64,000 nucleotides of DNA, taken from positions 248,001 to 312,000 of the forward strand of contig JAGTQZ010000002.1 in the NCBI GenBank assembly GCA_018396705.1, written 5' to 3'. Of the stretch, positions 54,745-62,826 are shown one piece after another. Made by a program: the position numbers and the translations under genes. Source of the stretch: Candidatus Bathyarchaeota archaeon. GTDB taxonomy: Archaea; Thermoproteota; Bathyarchaeia; Bathyarchaeales; Bathycorpusculaceae. Under the pieces are notes generated by a model that saw only the letters and a list, made by a program, of their open reading frames with translations, was not told where the DNA came from and made no database searches. Numbering within the stretch: the first letter of the stretch is position 1; each line of letters opens with the position of its first letter.

Positions 54745-55866
54745 ATGTTGCCTCAGAATGTTGAGGTTAAGGGTAAAAGAGGAAGGGTGCTGACTCAGGG
54801 GTTCTTGACGGACGTTGACGTCCCATCCGAGGAGAGGCTTACGGTGCAAGTGGACGTTTCTGGGATGAGTGACGTCGAACATATGAATTGGGTTAGGTCC
54901 ATACAGGATCTCCTAAGGTTTATCGACGTTGAATACCATGTTGCTGTAACCGGCAAATCAAGCGAAAAAACGAACCTGAGAAGGAGGAGTGTAAGAGTCC
55001 GATACGTGAAGGATTCCTCGGGTAAACAGATCAAAATTGCAGCGTTCCATCCATACCCAAGCATGCTTGTTAACCGGCTGAAGAGCATAAGGCACAAGGT
55101 GTACGACGTCTTGAACGAGTTCTGCTTGGTTCTCCAAGAGGAACGGGTTGGAAGGATGAAGCGGAAGCTGTACTTTCTCCCAGCAGGCTTGGCGCCTGAG
55201 CTGATGTTGAGGATCGAGGAGCTGAACTATCAATTAGAGGATTTGAAGGGGAAAATTTCGGAGTTCGAGGAGAGCGAAAACTTTAAGGCGATTATGAAAC
55301 GTGTGGCGGAAACAGGCGTTGAATTGAACTTCAGAGCGAACCTTCCTCCAATAAGAGTTTCGCCGGTTCCGCTGAGCCTTTCAAAACAGTTCTTCATGCA
55401 ATACGTTGAGGAGGAGAAGAAGAAGGCGTTCCTCGAAATCGACGAGGCAAAACGCAGGGGCCTCATTGCGCTAGAGAGGGAAATGCAGCGTAAACGTGAG
55501 GAGATGTTGGAGGCGTTGAAGAGGAACCTTCAAGACAGGTTTGCAACGATTATTGCTCTTGCCGAAGAAGCCGTAAAGGCAGCCGCAAAAGGCGTGAACG
55601 TGAACAGCAGAGCTGCGGCAAAGAGGCTTGAACGGTTGTCGCGTTTGATAGAGAATACTGGTGTGGAGTTTGATGAGAAGCCATTCAAGGCATTAAGCAA
55701 CGTCCTCTCAGCCATCAATTCAAAGGATGCTGAAGCAATCAAAGCTGCTGTTGGAGAGTTGGCGGAAAGCCTAGGGGTAGTGCCTTCCGGCGACCCTGTG
55801 AGGGATATTGAGATGGCCTCGAGAACGGTCAGAGGGAAATCAGTGTTGCTCTTCACCATAGACTAA
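54745..55866 (+). CDS. DUF3150-like coiled-coil partner of a CobS-like ATPase
   Basis: A 373-residue protein from the ATG at 54745 (a TTG at 54730 is possible). No named family is certain. Its layout resembles DUF3150: an N-terminal beta-rich part (LTVQVDVSGMSDVEHM), a middle helix NRLKSIRHKVYDVLNEFCLVL, and long coiled coils (ELNYQLEDLKGKISEFEE, REMQRKREEMLEALKRNLQ). DUF3150 proteins sit beside CobS-like AAA proteins, as here (26 bp to the ATPase gene). I infer that the two make a complex; the third, VWA-containing partner is missing. Confidence 0.5.
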   Translation: MLPQNVEVKGKRGRVLTQGFLTDVDVPSEERLTVQVDVSGMSDVEHMNWVRSIQDLLRFIDVEYHVAVTGKSSEKTNLRRRSVRVRYVKDSSGKQIKIAAFHPYPSMLVNRLKSIRHKVYDVLNEFCLVLQEERVGRMKRKLYFLPAGLAPELMLRIEELNYQLEDLKGKISEFEESENFKAIMKRVAETGVELNFRANLPPIRVSPVPLSLSKQFFMQYVEEEKKKAFLEIDEAKRRGLIALEREMQRKREEMLEALKRNLQDRFATIIALAEEAVKAAAKGVNVNSRAAAKRLERLSRLIENTGVEFDEKPFKALSNVLSAINSKDAEAIKAAVGELAESLGVVPSGDPVRDIEMASRTVRGKSVLLFTID

Positions 55867-55891
55867 GGGGAACAGCCATGGAGGGCTGGGT

Positions 55892-57283
55892 GTGAGTTTT
55901 GAAGACGTTTCATCCGCCCTAAACAAGCTGGTTAAGACCGTCGCTGAGGTTTACAGGGGCTACCATCAGTACAATATGATCGAAACGGTTTTCAGCGGGC
56001 TGTTGATGGCCGAGCCGGTTCTGCTAATAGGAAGCCATGGAACCTTCAAAACATCGCTTGCAAGCTTCGTCGGCAACCTTTTCGACAAACCGGTTGTCGC
56101 CCTCGAGGAAACGGTGTCTGCCAGAAGCGAACTTGAGAAGTTCTTTGAAAAACTCGGAGACGATTTGAAGCTTGACCCCGAACGTCTGATGCGGAACCTC
56201 GTCGACGGCGTGAACGTCGACTATGAGCATGTAGGAGCCAAACTGCGGGTTAGAGTTGAAGTTGATGCCGTGAAACATCTGGGTGCGGATAAACTCGGCG
56301 AGGCGAAAAGGAGGCCGATAAGTGTTTTCAGCATACAGGTTAACGATCAGATGGACCCCGAGGATGTTCTCGGATACGGCATCGATCATCCCGCAATCCT
56401 GGGCATGAAGCCGCCCCACGCCGTGAAATCAGGAAGGCTTGCAGGCGCAGACTTGGTCTGCCTCGATGAGCTATTCAACGCGCCGAGGCTCCTGTCGAAG
56501 CTGCATCACGCCTTGAACGAGAAGGTTGTTGACACGACTGTTGGTCCTGTGGAGGTGAAACCCCTCACATGGGTTCTATGCACGAACCCACTCAACGAGT
56601 TCTACCAGACGAACCTCAGGCTGATCAACGTGGCGACGACAGATCGTTATGCGTTGAGTGCAAGAAGCCTCCCGCCAAGCGCCCAAGAGATCTTGGTTAT
56701 GGCCGAGAAATGGAAAATGCTTAAGCTCAAGAAAAGGGCGCCGGTTGAGTTGATCTACGAGGCGAGGAGGCTGATGGATGAAGTTGCAATCCCAGAGGAG
56801 TTTGTGGTTTTCTGCCTAGGGCTTGTCAGCCACCTTTCAAGGTGCTACTTCTCAACCGCTAAAGGCAGGAGGGCTGAGGAAAGCAAGGATCCATTTGAAA
56901 CCGAAAAGGACTGCAGTTTATGCATATATGGCAAGGACTACCCGTGTGGGATAGCCAACGTCGGCAAGGTCAGGACGATGATAAGGCTTCAGCAGGCAAT
57001 GAAGGCTCATGCACTGCTCAACGTTAGAAAGGAGGCGAATGAAGATGACCTTTCCTTTGCGTTGCTCTCGGTTCTGCCCCATCGCCTTTCATGGAACAAC
57101 CAAGAGTTCCTCGCTGAACATGGAAGCATCTTCACGGCGACGAAGTCGCTTGTTGAGAAGTACGCGCAACTTTTTGAGGCAAACCATGCAAGGCTTAGGG
57201 AGGTCGAAGACCTCATAAAGAAGCCGGATGTCTCAATGGCGTTGGAGCTGAAGGCGAAATATGCGGATGCACCTATAATTTGA
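55892..57283 (+). CDS. MoxR/CobS-like AAA+ ATPase with Cys cluster
   Basis: A 463-residue AAA+ protein from a GTG. Walker A GSHGTFKTS (47-55), Walker B LVCLDE (188-193), sensor 1 CTNP (230-233). Between Walker A and B it has a long insertion, with NDQMDPEDVLGYGID before Walker B. C318, C341, C344 and C352 form a CxN-CxxC-C cluster that might hold zinc or iron-sulfur. MoxR/CobS proteins remodel partners, usually with a VWA protein; only a DUF3150-like gene and a 49-residue fragment flank it here. Confidence 0.8.
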   Translation: MSFEDVSSALNKLVKTVAEVYRGYHQYNMIETVFSGLLMAEPVLLIGSHGTFKTSLASFVGNLFDKPVVALEETVSARSELEKFFEKLGDDLKLDPERLMRNLVDGVNVDYEHVGAKLRVRVEVDAVKHLGADKLGEAKRRPISVFSIQVNDQMDPEDVLGYGIDHPAILGMKPPHAVKSGRLAGADLVCLDELFNAPRLLSKLHHALNEKVVDTTVGPVEVKPLTWVLCTNPLNEFYQTNLRLINVATTDRYALSARSLPPSAQEILVMAEKWKMLKLKKRAPVELIYEARRLMDEVAIPEEFVVFCLGLVSHLSRCYFSTAKGRRAEESKDPFETEKDCSLCIYGKDYPCGIANVGKVRTMIRLQQAMKAHALLNVRKEANEDDLSFALLSVLPHRLSWNNQEFLAEHGSIFTATKSLVEKYAQLFEANHARLREVEDLIKKPDVSMALELKAKYADAPII

Positions 57284-57286
57284 TCC

Positions 57287-57436
57287 ATGCTGGACGAAGT
57301 TGTCGACATGATGAAGGAGTCAGCTAAGAAGAGGGGCGATGCGGCAACCCTAGAAGCGCTTGAACCGCGACTCAACATAACCGGAGCCGACGAAAAAAGG
57401 GCTGGAGCTTCGAGAAGTGGAAGGGCTCCGAGTTAG
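57287..57436 (+). CDS. Small frame after the ATPase, possibly a truncated partner
   Basis: A 49-residue frame from an ATG 3 bp after the ATPase stop: MLDEVVDMMKESAKKRGDAA, then LEALEPRLNITGADEKRA and a Ser/Arg/Gly end. The first 40 residues are helical and well formed, but the end looks like read-through into non-coding sequence. The usual place of a VWA (CobT-like) gene is here, so it may be the remains of one; the sequence does not prove it. Confidence 0.4.
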   Translation: MLDEVVDMMKESAKKRGDAATLEALEPRLNITGADEKRAGASRSGRAPS

Positions 57437-57453
57437 GTCAAGTGAAGCTGAGA

Positions 57454-57969
57454 TTATGCGGCGAAGACCGCGACTGTGGCCATGGCTGAAACGGCCGAGG
57501 CGTTTTCGAGGGCCTTCAAGGGGTTGGCTGGACGTAGACCGGCGACAGCCCTTTCGAGGCTGCTTATGAATGGAGGCCTTGCATTAGCTTCTATCACGTG
57601 TACGGGTATTGGAATTCTCCTGATTTCAGCCTCGTCTGAAGCGTGGTTTAGGCCGCCGATGCATGCGTCCTGAATGTAGTGGAGCGCGTATCCAAGCTGC
57701 CATGCAGCCTCAAACTGCTTGCCGTCGAGCCATAGGCGCCTTGCATGCCACAGGCGCCTCATGATCCTGTTTCGGTTCACGCCGTGGTGGCGGACGCGGT
57801 TAACGACGAGGTAGACGTTGCCTCTGCGGCTAACCTTCGCCTGCAGCTCCGCTTCGGGGCTTCTGTCTGGCTCCTCGACGCCGTCAAGCATGGCCCAGAG
57901 GAGCTCCTTTCTGACGCTCAAGGCGCGTGCAACGGCCCTCGTTATGGCCTTATGCGTTGAAATCTTCAG
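57454..57969 (-). CDS. Zinc-dependent phospholipase C-like protein
   Basis: About 171 residues. The C-terminal part has WQLGYALHYIQDACIGGLNHA, an H-x3-D site like the zinc-binding core of phospholipase C/S1-P1 nuclease-fold proteins. The motif KISTHKAITRAVARAL, with a conserved His, lies upstream of the first TTG (57921), and a CTG at 57967-57969 with GGTGA 6 nt before it is the best start. Function is unknown; it may be a lipid or nucleotide hydrolase. Last gene of a minus-strand operon. Confidence 0.6.
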   Translation of the reverse strand: MKISTHKAITRAVARALSVRKELLWAMLDGVEEPDRSPEAELQAKVSRRGNVYLVVNRVRHHGVNRNRIMRRLWHARRLWLDGKQFEAAWQLGYALHYIQDACIGGLNHASDEAEIRRIPIPVHVIEANARPPFISSLERAVAGLRPANPLKALENASAVSAMATVAVFAA

Positions 57970-57982
57970 GGCTGGTCACCTG

Positions 57983-58366
57983 CTATTCCACTAGGCACCT
58001 TACACTCATGTAGAGGTCTCTGGCCTCCTCGGCCTGCCTCACCATGTCGCTTAGGAAGCCGTCGATTAGGGCGGCTGAAACGATGTCTGACCTGTAGGTT
58101 GCGGCTATCAGCAGGGTTCTGGTTTTGGAGTCGAAGGCGTAGACCTCGTTGTATTTGGCGACAACCTTAACCTCCAGCCCGCGTTTTCCAAGCGCCTTTT
58201 CCGCGGCGAAGGAGGCTGCAAGCTGAAGGAACTCCTCAATGTTCATGATGCATCTGCCCATGAACTTCACGCCGCCCATGACCGTCCAGTCGCCCAGCAT
58301 GGACCTGATTTCCCCGTCGCTGAACCAACGCTTTAGCCACAGCGCAAACTCCTCGACAAGGGCCAT
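57983..58366 (-). CDS. Hypothetical cytosolic protein
   Basis: A 127-residue protein from the ATG at 58366, not recognised. The first part is helical (LVEEFALWLKRWFSDGEIRSML), followed by strands (KFMGRCIMNIEEFLQLAASF; VKVVAKYNEVYAFDSKTRTLLIAA). There is no membrane segment. Its start lies 14 bp after the stop of the membrane-protein gene, and 13 bp separate its end from the phospholipase-like start, so the three are one transcript. Confidence 0.55.
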   Translation of the reverse strand: MALVEEFALWLKRWFSDGEIRSMLGDWTVMGGVKFMGRCIMNIEEFLQLAASFAAEKALGKRGLEVKVVAKYNEVYAFDSKTRTLLIAATYRSDIVSAALIDGFLSDMVRQAEEARDLYMSVRCLVE

Positions 58367-58379
58367 CAGCCCGCCCCCT

Positions 58380-59342
58380 CTAGCATACATAGTCGTCCAT
58401 CGGCGTGCGCTTCGGCGGAGTTTTTTCCATCGGCGCTTTTTCCGTTGGAGCGGTCTCCCTTGTTTGTTCCGTCGGTTGGCTTTTGCGCTCCATCTGCTGC
58501 GTTTTTCGTTGGCTTTTTGGCCGGTTTACACGTACCAGGGTTTCCATTTCCTTCAGGAACCTGTCGATGGCTTCGGCTATTATGAAGGCTCTGCCCCAGA
58601 CGTCGTGTGTTACGCAGGAGTCCAAGTCCTTGAGCAGGAGGTTCAGATCGCCTCCCCCCTCAAGGTAGGCTAGGTAGTCCTCAAGGGTTTCAGCGTGTGG
58701 GATAAGCGGTTCGAACAGCGTCCCGCGCAGGTCGGTTCTCTTCATCAGCCTCCTAGCGTGGAGCTTGGCAAGCGTGAACCTGAAGGCTAGGTCTCCAAGG
58801 TGGGCCGACGCGTATAGCGTGGCAAGCGTCGCCGCAATCGCCAGCACCAGCCTCGTGGCCTGGTCGCCGACCGGGATCCAGCGGTAGGGATAGGCTATGA
58901 AGCCGAGCCACGACGCAAACATCAGCGTTGGAAACCTGATGAGATCTATTCGTCCCAGGAAAAGCGAGGCCGCGTATCTTACGCTGAGGGCCATGAACGT
59001 GAAGAGGAGGGCTGCTCCGAAGACGTCCCAGGCCTTGTGCTTCATCGAGCGATACCGTGGAATGTGGATCCATCCCCTCTTCGCCATCCATAACAGCGGA
59101 GTTTTCACCTTCCCGTTGAGCACTTTTTTCCTCACGATGTCGCCGGCTTCCTCGGCTTCGTGACTGAAAAGCGCAGATGCGAACGTCGCCAGCATCTGCA
59201 TTGCAAACGCCCAAGCTATGAGCGTCGGCTCACGCAGGTCGAGGACGCTGAAGAAGAAGTTCTTGTCAATCGAGTAGAGCATGATTGTTGGAACAAGCTG
59301 GAAGATGATTGTGAACAGCGCGTAGAGGGTTAACGGCTCCAC
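58380..59342 (-). CDS. Multi-pass membrane protein with charged C-terminal tail
   Basis: A 320-residue protein from a GTG. Helices at about 5-25, 40-60, 110-130, 140-155 and 165-185 are separated by a basic cytoplasmic loop (KTPLLWMAKRGWIHIPRYR). A soluble helical domain (HAETLEDYLAYLEGGGDLNLLLKDLD) is followed by a low-complexity tail of Pro/Thr/Lys/Glu repeats with TEKAPMEKTPPKRTP. No family was recognised. It sits between two soluble unknowns in the operon. Confidence 0.6.
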   Translation of the reverse strand: MEPLTLYALFTIIFQLVPTIMLYSIDKNFFFSVLDLREPTLIAWAFAMQMLATFASALFSHEAEEAGDIVRKKVLNGKVKTPLLWMAKRGWIHIPRYRSMKHKAWDVFGAALLFTFMALSVRYAASLFLGRIDLIRFPTLMFASWLGFIAYPYRWIPVGDQATRLVLAIAATLATLYASAHLGDLAFRFTLAKLHARRLMKRTDLRGTLFEPLIPHAETLEDYLAYLEGGGDLNLLLKDLDSCVTHDVWGRAFIIAEAIDRFLKEMETLVRVNRPKSQRKTQQMERKSQPTEQTRETAPTEKAPMEKTPPKRTPMDDYVC

Positions 59343-59354
59343 GACACAACCCTC

Positions 59355-59783
59355 CTAGCCGTAAATTGTTCCGAAGCTGATGTCGCGGAGCTGCTTTCTG
59401 AAGTCGCGAACTGTTTCGGGGTCCCTCAGCCAAATCGCGTATTTCTTGGCTCCTTCGCAGATCTTCTCAAGCTTCCTGTCCAGGAGCCTCAGCACCCTGT
59501 CGGCGTTTGGGTCTTTTCCCACTTCAACTGACCATATTCCCGAAACCAGCTTCTCCGCCAGGCCGCTTGGAATCGCCAGATAGTCGTATGTCTTCCCGTT
59601 CAGGCTCCACTTGTTGAACCTGCTTGCGCCTAGAAAGACGGCGACCAGCCCCTTCACGTTGGCCCTTTTCCGGGCGGCAAACCCGTCGTTGCTGCTGAAG
59701 ACCTGGAAGGCTTCAGGCTCCTCGCAGAACGCCCTTTTCAGGCGCTCCTCGGGGGAGCTCCACAGCCTCTCCGTGCTCGTCAA
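59355..59783 (-). CDS. Hypothetical protein overlapping a DUF7662-like gene
   Basis: About 142 residues. The start is uncertain: a TTG at 59783 gives MTSTERLWSSPEERLK and overlaps the upstream gene by 71 bp, and a CTG at 59741 is possible. The core reads GLVAVFLGASRFNKWSLNGKTYDYLAI, then DRVLRLLDRKLEKICEGAKKYAIWLRD. No domain was recognised. It is next in the operon after the nuclease-like gene. Confidence 0.5.
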   Translation of the reverse strand: MTSTERLWSSPEERLKRAFCEEPEAFQVFSSNDGFAARKRANVKGLVAVFLGASRFNKWSLNGKTYDYLAIPSGLAEKLVSGIWSVEVGKDPNADRVLRLLDRKLEKICEGAKKYAIWLRDPETVRDFRKQLRDISFGTIYG

Positions 59784-60369
59784 TATAGAAAAATCTGACT
59801 CCGCTGACCAGGGATCCGTACCTTTTGATCCACAGGTTCGGGACATGGGCATCACCTCCGAACGCCACAATCTTGGTTTTGGCCTCCGCCTTCTCAAGCA
59901 GCCAGACCTTCTCCGTTATCGCGGGGAACCTTGCCGCCGGCGTCTTTCCAGCCGTCAGGTACATCACCTCGACGACCACGCTCCCGTCGGCGGAGGCCAG
60001 GTCGAACACTCGCCTCACGCCCTTGACGTTGACGGACACGCCGATGTAGAGCTTGACGCCGAGCCTTCTAGAGAGGGCCTCTGCAGCCGTTGACACAAAC
60101 GATGCTTCCGTCCTCGTCGGCTCGGCCACGCGCCTGAACCTCACCACGCCCGCCTCTAGGTTGACGGCTTCAACCTTCCAGCCTGCCCCGAGCCATCCGT
60201 ACTTGGCCTGTGTATGCGAGGCGTCGTTTGACCACCAAACTCGAAGCTTTCTGGCCGAGCCGGGAAGCGGACAGCCCAGCAGTCTCTCCAGTTCGTCGAA
60301 GCTTACTGATACGCTGTCCGCCTTCTGCTTTTCCAGCCATTCTGCGAGTTGCGTGTACCTGCTTGCCAA
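59713..60369 (-). CDS. DUF7662-like domain fused to a nuclease-fold-like domain
   Basis: A 218-residue protein from a TTG. Residues 1-80 match the DUF7662-type pattern LAEWLEKQKADSVSVSFDELERLL, LPGSARKLRVWWSND and GWLGAGWKVEAV. The second half (FDLASADGSVVVEVMYLTAG, then AITEKVWLLEKAEAKTKIVAFGG) resembles a PD-(D/E)xK-like fold in which relatives usually have D-A-K or E-x-K; here E-V-M leaves no Lys. It may be inactive or a decoy. It is first in the operon under an operator-containing promoter. Confidence 0.6.
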   Translation of the reverse strand: MASRYTQLAEWLEKQKADSVSVSFDELERLLGCPLPGSARKLRVWWSNDASHTQAKYGWLGAGWKVEAVNLEAGVVRFRRVAEPTRTEASFVSTAAEALSRRLGVKLYIGVSVNVKGVRRVFDLASADGSVVVEVMYLTAGKTPAARFPAITEKVWLLEKAEAKTKIVAFGGDAHVPNLWIKRYGSLVSGVRFFYIDEHGEAVELPRGAPEKGVLRGA

Positions 60370-60426
60370 CGCTATACCTTCCTTAACAGCGCAGGTCTAC
60401 CCGAGATAATAAGACGGGTTTCACGT

Positions 60427-60437
60427 ATATAAACCTT
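60427..60437 (-). promoter_or_regulatory. TATA/BRE promoter of the minus-strand operon
   Basis: Reading the minus strand, cgaaaggtttatatacg gives BRE-like purines and a TATA box about 60 bp before the TTG at 60369. An imperfect palindrome at 60447-60460 lies just upstream of it, the place for an activator or repressor. Confidence 0.5.
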
Positions 60438-60446
60438 TCGAAAAGT

Positions 60447-60460
60447 AAGCTGACTTACCC
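60447..60460. promoter_or_regulatory. Operator-like palindrome, copy 1
   Basis: GTAAGCTGACTTAC, arms GTAAG/CTTAC. Almost the same sequence recurs exactly 70 bp away (60517-60530). It is directly upstream of the operon TATA box and near a small winged-helix gene, so it is probably the binding site of that regulator. Confidence 0.55.
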
Positions 60461-60516
60461 GCCCGTACACCCCCCTACCCCTCGCCATCTCTCTTTTTTC
60501 AACCCAACAGCGAGGG

Positions 60517-60530
60517 GTAAGCTAGCTTAT
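60517..60530. promoter_or_regulatory. Operator-like palindrome, copy 2
   Basis: GTAAGCTAGCTTAT contains the perfect palindrome TAAGCTAGCTTA. It matches copy 1 at 11 of 14 positions and lies 48 bp beyond the end of the winged-helix gene. Two sites 70 bp apart (about seven helical turns) suit looping or cooperative binding. Confidence 0.55.
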
Positions 60531-60577
60531 TGATAGAGGGGCCTAACAAAGAAAGAAAGAACGCAATATAGAGGCTA

Positions 60578-60781
60578 CTACTTTCGCTTGATCATGTAGA
60601 GCTTGAAGGTCCTCGTGCCCTTGCGTTCCACTAGATCGATGGCCTCCAACGCGGCCATGAAGCCGCTGAGCCAGTTCCTAGAAACGCCTATGGAACGCTC
60701 CAGATCGCTCAAGCTCATCAAACCGTTCTTCTCCAGCAGACGGCTTATCTGCTGAAGGGTTTCATGTGGATTGTCGACCAT
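60578..60781 (-). CDS. Small winged-helix DNA-binding protein
   Basis: A 67-residue protein from an ATG coupled to the stop of the upstream gene (TGA-T-ATG). LEKNGLMSLSDLERSIGVSRNWLSGFMAALEAIDLVERKGTRTF is a winged helix: two helices, a recognition helix and a beta wing. Its size and position fit an element-encoded regulator acting on the repeated operators to its left. It has no sensor domain. Confidence 0.75.
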   Translation of the reverse strand: MVDNPHETLQQISRLLEKNGLMSLSDLERSIGVSRNWLSGFMAALEAIDLVERKGTRTFKLYMIKRK

Positions 60782-60782
60782 A

Positions 60783-61055
60783 TCAGTTCACCACAAGTAA
60801 GAGTAGTGTAGAAATTAAAACGACGCAGATGGCATTTGCACGAAGCATACTAACGAGTAAGGACAATGTGGCGCCAAAACACGCATGGGCGGGAGCAGCG
60901 AGGCGATGTGAAGACGCAACTGCTATGTGAAGAGAGGCGGCGATCCTTTCATCTGACTCAGATAGGATAACGCTTTGCTCCGTAAACTGATGTGCCTTGA
61001 GAGTTCTCAGCTTTGAAAGTAAACTTTTCAATTCACACCGTAAACCACACCGCAA
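60783..61055 (-). CDS. Possible small membrane protein
   Basis: A 90-residue frame from a TTG. Its second half is hydrophobic (ACFGATLSLLVSMLRANAICVVLISTLLLLVV), with one or two helices; the first half is charged. It ends 1 bp before the winged-helix start, suggesting translational coupling. However it starts inside the tail of a broken pilin gene and may be a chance frame; the coupling is the main support. Confidence 0.4.
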   Translation of the reverse strand: MRCGLRCELKSLLSKLRTLKAHQFTEQSVILSESDERIAASLHIAVASSHRLAAPAHACFGATLSLLVSMLRANAICVVLISTLLLLVVN

Positions 61056-61364
61056 CGCCTAGCACTAGACCAGTGGGTTTTTCCAACTGTGTGCTTTGGG
61101 GCGTCTGTGTTCGTAATTGTGACCCCGCCGTTTTTCAGGATTCAAGTATACTATTGGCTTGGTTCCATGTTCCTCAGCGTGGCGGTGAATATGCCTTTCA
61201 CCGTCGAGGGTGAACGAAATAGCTTCAATTGTGACTTGGACGTATTGGGATGCGATGTTTGCCGTGTTGTTTAAGGTGCTGTAGGCAACGACACCTCCTA
61301 CGAGAATTATGGCGATGAGGATCAGTGTTGCAACGAGCTGGCTAACGGAACGCTTTTTCCTCAA
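61033..61364 (-). pseudogene. Archaeal pilin-like gene with frameshifts
   Basis: The start is a class III signal: RKKRSVSQLVATLILIAIIL with GGVVAYSTLN, the type IV pilin/archaellin N-terminus. After ISFTLDG the useful sequence jumps frame: VKGIFTATLRNM is in one frame, GTKPIVYLN in another, and LKNGGVTITNTDAPKH returns to the first, ending GVVYGVN at a TGA near 61033. Three shifts in 150 bp leave only a short, mis-read product. The helix would still insert into the membrane. Confidence 0.65.
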
Positions 61365-61471
61365 ATTGACACCGAAAAACGTGGAAACCTGGACATTAAA
61401 ACTTTGGGCAATGGTTATCGACTTATATACTTTTCAAATTAAGAGATTATTACTGATTTTGGGTTTAGCGA

Positions 61472-62824
61472 ATGTTCGTTAGGCTCTCGTACAGTAAGGG
61501 TTCGCTTATAATTCAAGGGGATGTCCCCACGCCGTATGGGCAGTGGGATCCGCGGATCCGCGCCTATCGTGCCTTAGGTTGCCATTACAGGGACGTTTTA
61601 AGGTACCTTCAGAGGAGCAGGATACCGTTCGAGGATTCCGTTCTGAAGCCTCTGCCAGTTGAGCCGGTGTATGGCGGCGTTAAACTTTACCCCTATCAGC
61701 GTGAGGCTTTCCAGCGTTGGCTTGAAAACGGCGGTTGGGGGGTGATCTGCATTGCGACCGCGGGAGGAAAAACGTTCATAGGGCTTAAGGCTATTGAGGA
61801 GCTTAGAAAGCCCACGATTATACTTGTTCCAACCCTCGCCCTTGTTGACCAGTGGGTTGAGAGGCTTAGAAATGTTTTGGGCATCGAAGCCGGCGTTTTG
61901 GGAGGCGGGAGAAAAGAGGTTAGATGGGTCACAGTTTCAACATACGATTCAGCATACATACATGCCGAGGAGCTCGGCGACAAATTCGAGCTTTTAATAG
62001 CGGACGAGTGCCACCACCTTTTCGCCCCTGGATACAGCCAGATAGCCGAAATATTGGCTGCGCCGTTCAGGATGGGGTTGACAAGCACTCTTCACAGGGC
62101 GGATATGCGTCACCTCGACGCCCCGAGGCTTATAGGAGGGGTTGTCTACGAAGCGGGGCATGAAGACCTTGCAGGCGAGTACGTTGCGCCATACGAGCAT
62201 AAAAGGGTCTACGTTGAGTTGACGCCTGAGGAGAAGGCTGAATACGAGAGGCTCTGGGGCGTTTATAAAGGGTACCTTGTCATGCAAGGGCTTGAAATGA
62301 GGAGCGAGGAGGACTTTCAGCGGCTCATAATGCTTTCAGCCTACGATCCAAAGGCGCGTGAGGCGCTTCTGGCGAGGAACAGGGCCCTCAAGATAGCCCT
62401 CAACTCGGAGGCTAAGATGCGCTTCCTAGCCGAGCAGCTGAGGGCATCCAACGAGAAGACGATAATATTCACGCTCCACAACAGCCTAGTTTACGCCATA
62501 AGCAGGCGCTTCCTCATTCCGGCGATAACGCATAAAACCCCAGATAAGGAGAGGAGGCTCATCCTCCAAAAATTCAAGGCTGGAGAGTACATCACGATAG
62601 TTACAAGCCAAGTTTTGGACGAGGGTATAGATGTGCCGGACGCAAGCAGGGGCATAATTCTGAGCGGCACCGGAAGCCCGAGGCAGCTCATACAGAGGCT
62701 TGGAAGGCTGCTGAGGAAGAAGGATGGGAAGGTTGCTCAGCTGATAGAGGTTGTGTCCAAGGAGACGAAGGAGGTTGAGTTCAGCAGAAGAAGAAGGAGA
62801 AAGCCGAAGCTTCCGGAGGCGTAG
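61472..62824 (+). CDS. xpb: XPB/Rad25-like SF2 helicase
   Basis: A 450-residue helicase. An N-terminal damage-recognition-like part is followed by Walker A ATAGGKT, DECH box (IADECHHLF), STLHRAD (motif III region), TIIFTLHNS, and motif VI SPRQLIQRLGRLLRKKDGK. XPB opens DNA in repair and, in archaea, works with the Bax1 nuclease, whose gene follows by 2 bp. It starts about 30 bp after a TATA element (cttatatac). A basic tail RRRRRKPKLPEA ends it. Confidence 0.88.
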   Translation: MFVRLSYSKGSLIIQGDVPTPYGQWDPRIRAYRALGCHYRDVLRYLQRSRIPFEDSVLKPLPVEPVYGGVKLYPYQREAFQRWLENGGWGVICIATAGGKTFIGLKAIEELRKPTIILVPTLALVDQWVERLRNVLGIEAGVLGGGRKEVRWVTVSTYDSAYIHAEELGDKFELLIADECHHLFAPGYSQIAEILAAPFRMGLTSTLHRADMRHLDAPRLIGGVVYEAGHEDLAGEYVAPYEHKRVYVELTPEEKAEYERLWGVYKGYLVMQGLEMRSEEDFQRLIMLSAYDPKAREALLARNRALKIALNSEAKMRFLAEQLRASNEKTIIFTLHNSLVYAISRRFLIPAITHKTPDKERRLILQKFKAGEYITIVTSQVLDEGIDVPDASRGIILSGTGSPRQLIQRLGRLLRKKDGKVAQLIEVVSKETKEVEFSRRRRRKPKLPEA

Positions 62825-62826
62825 AC

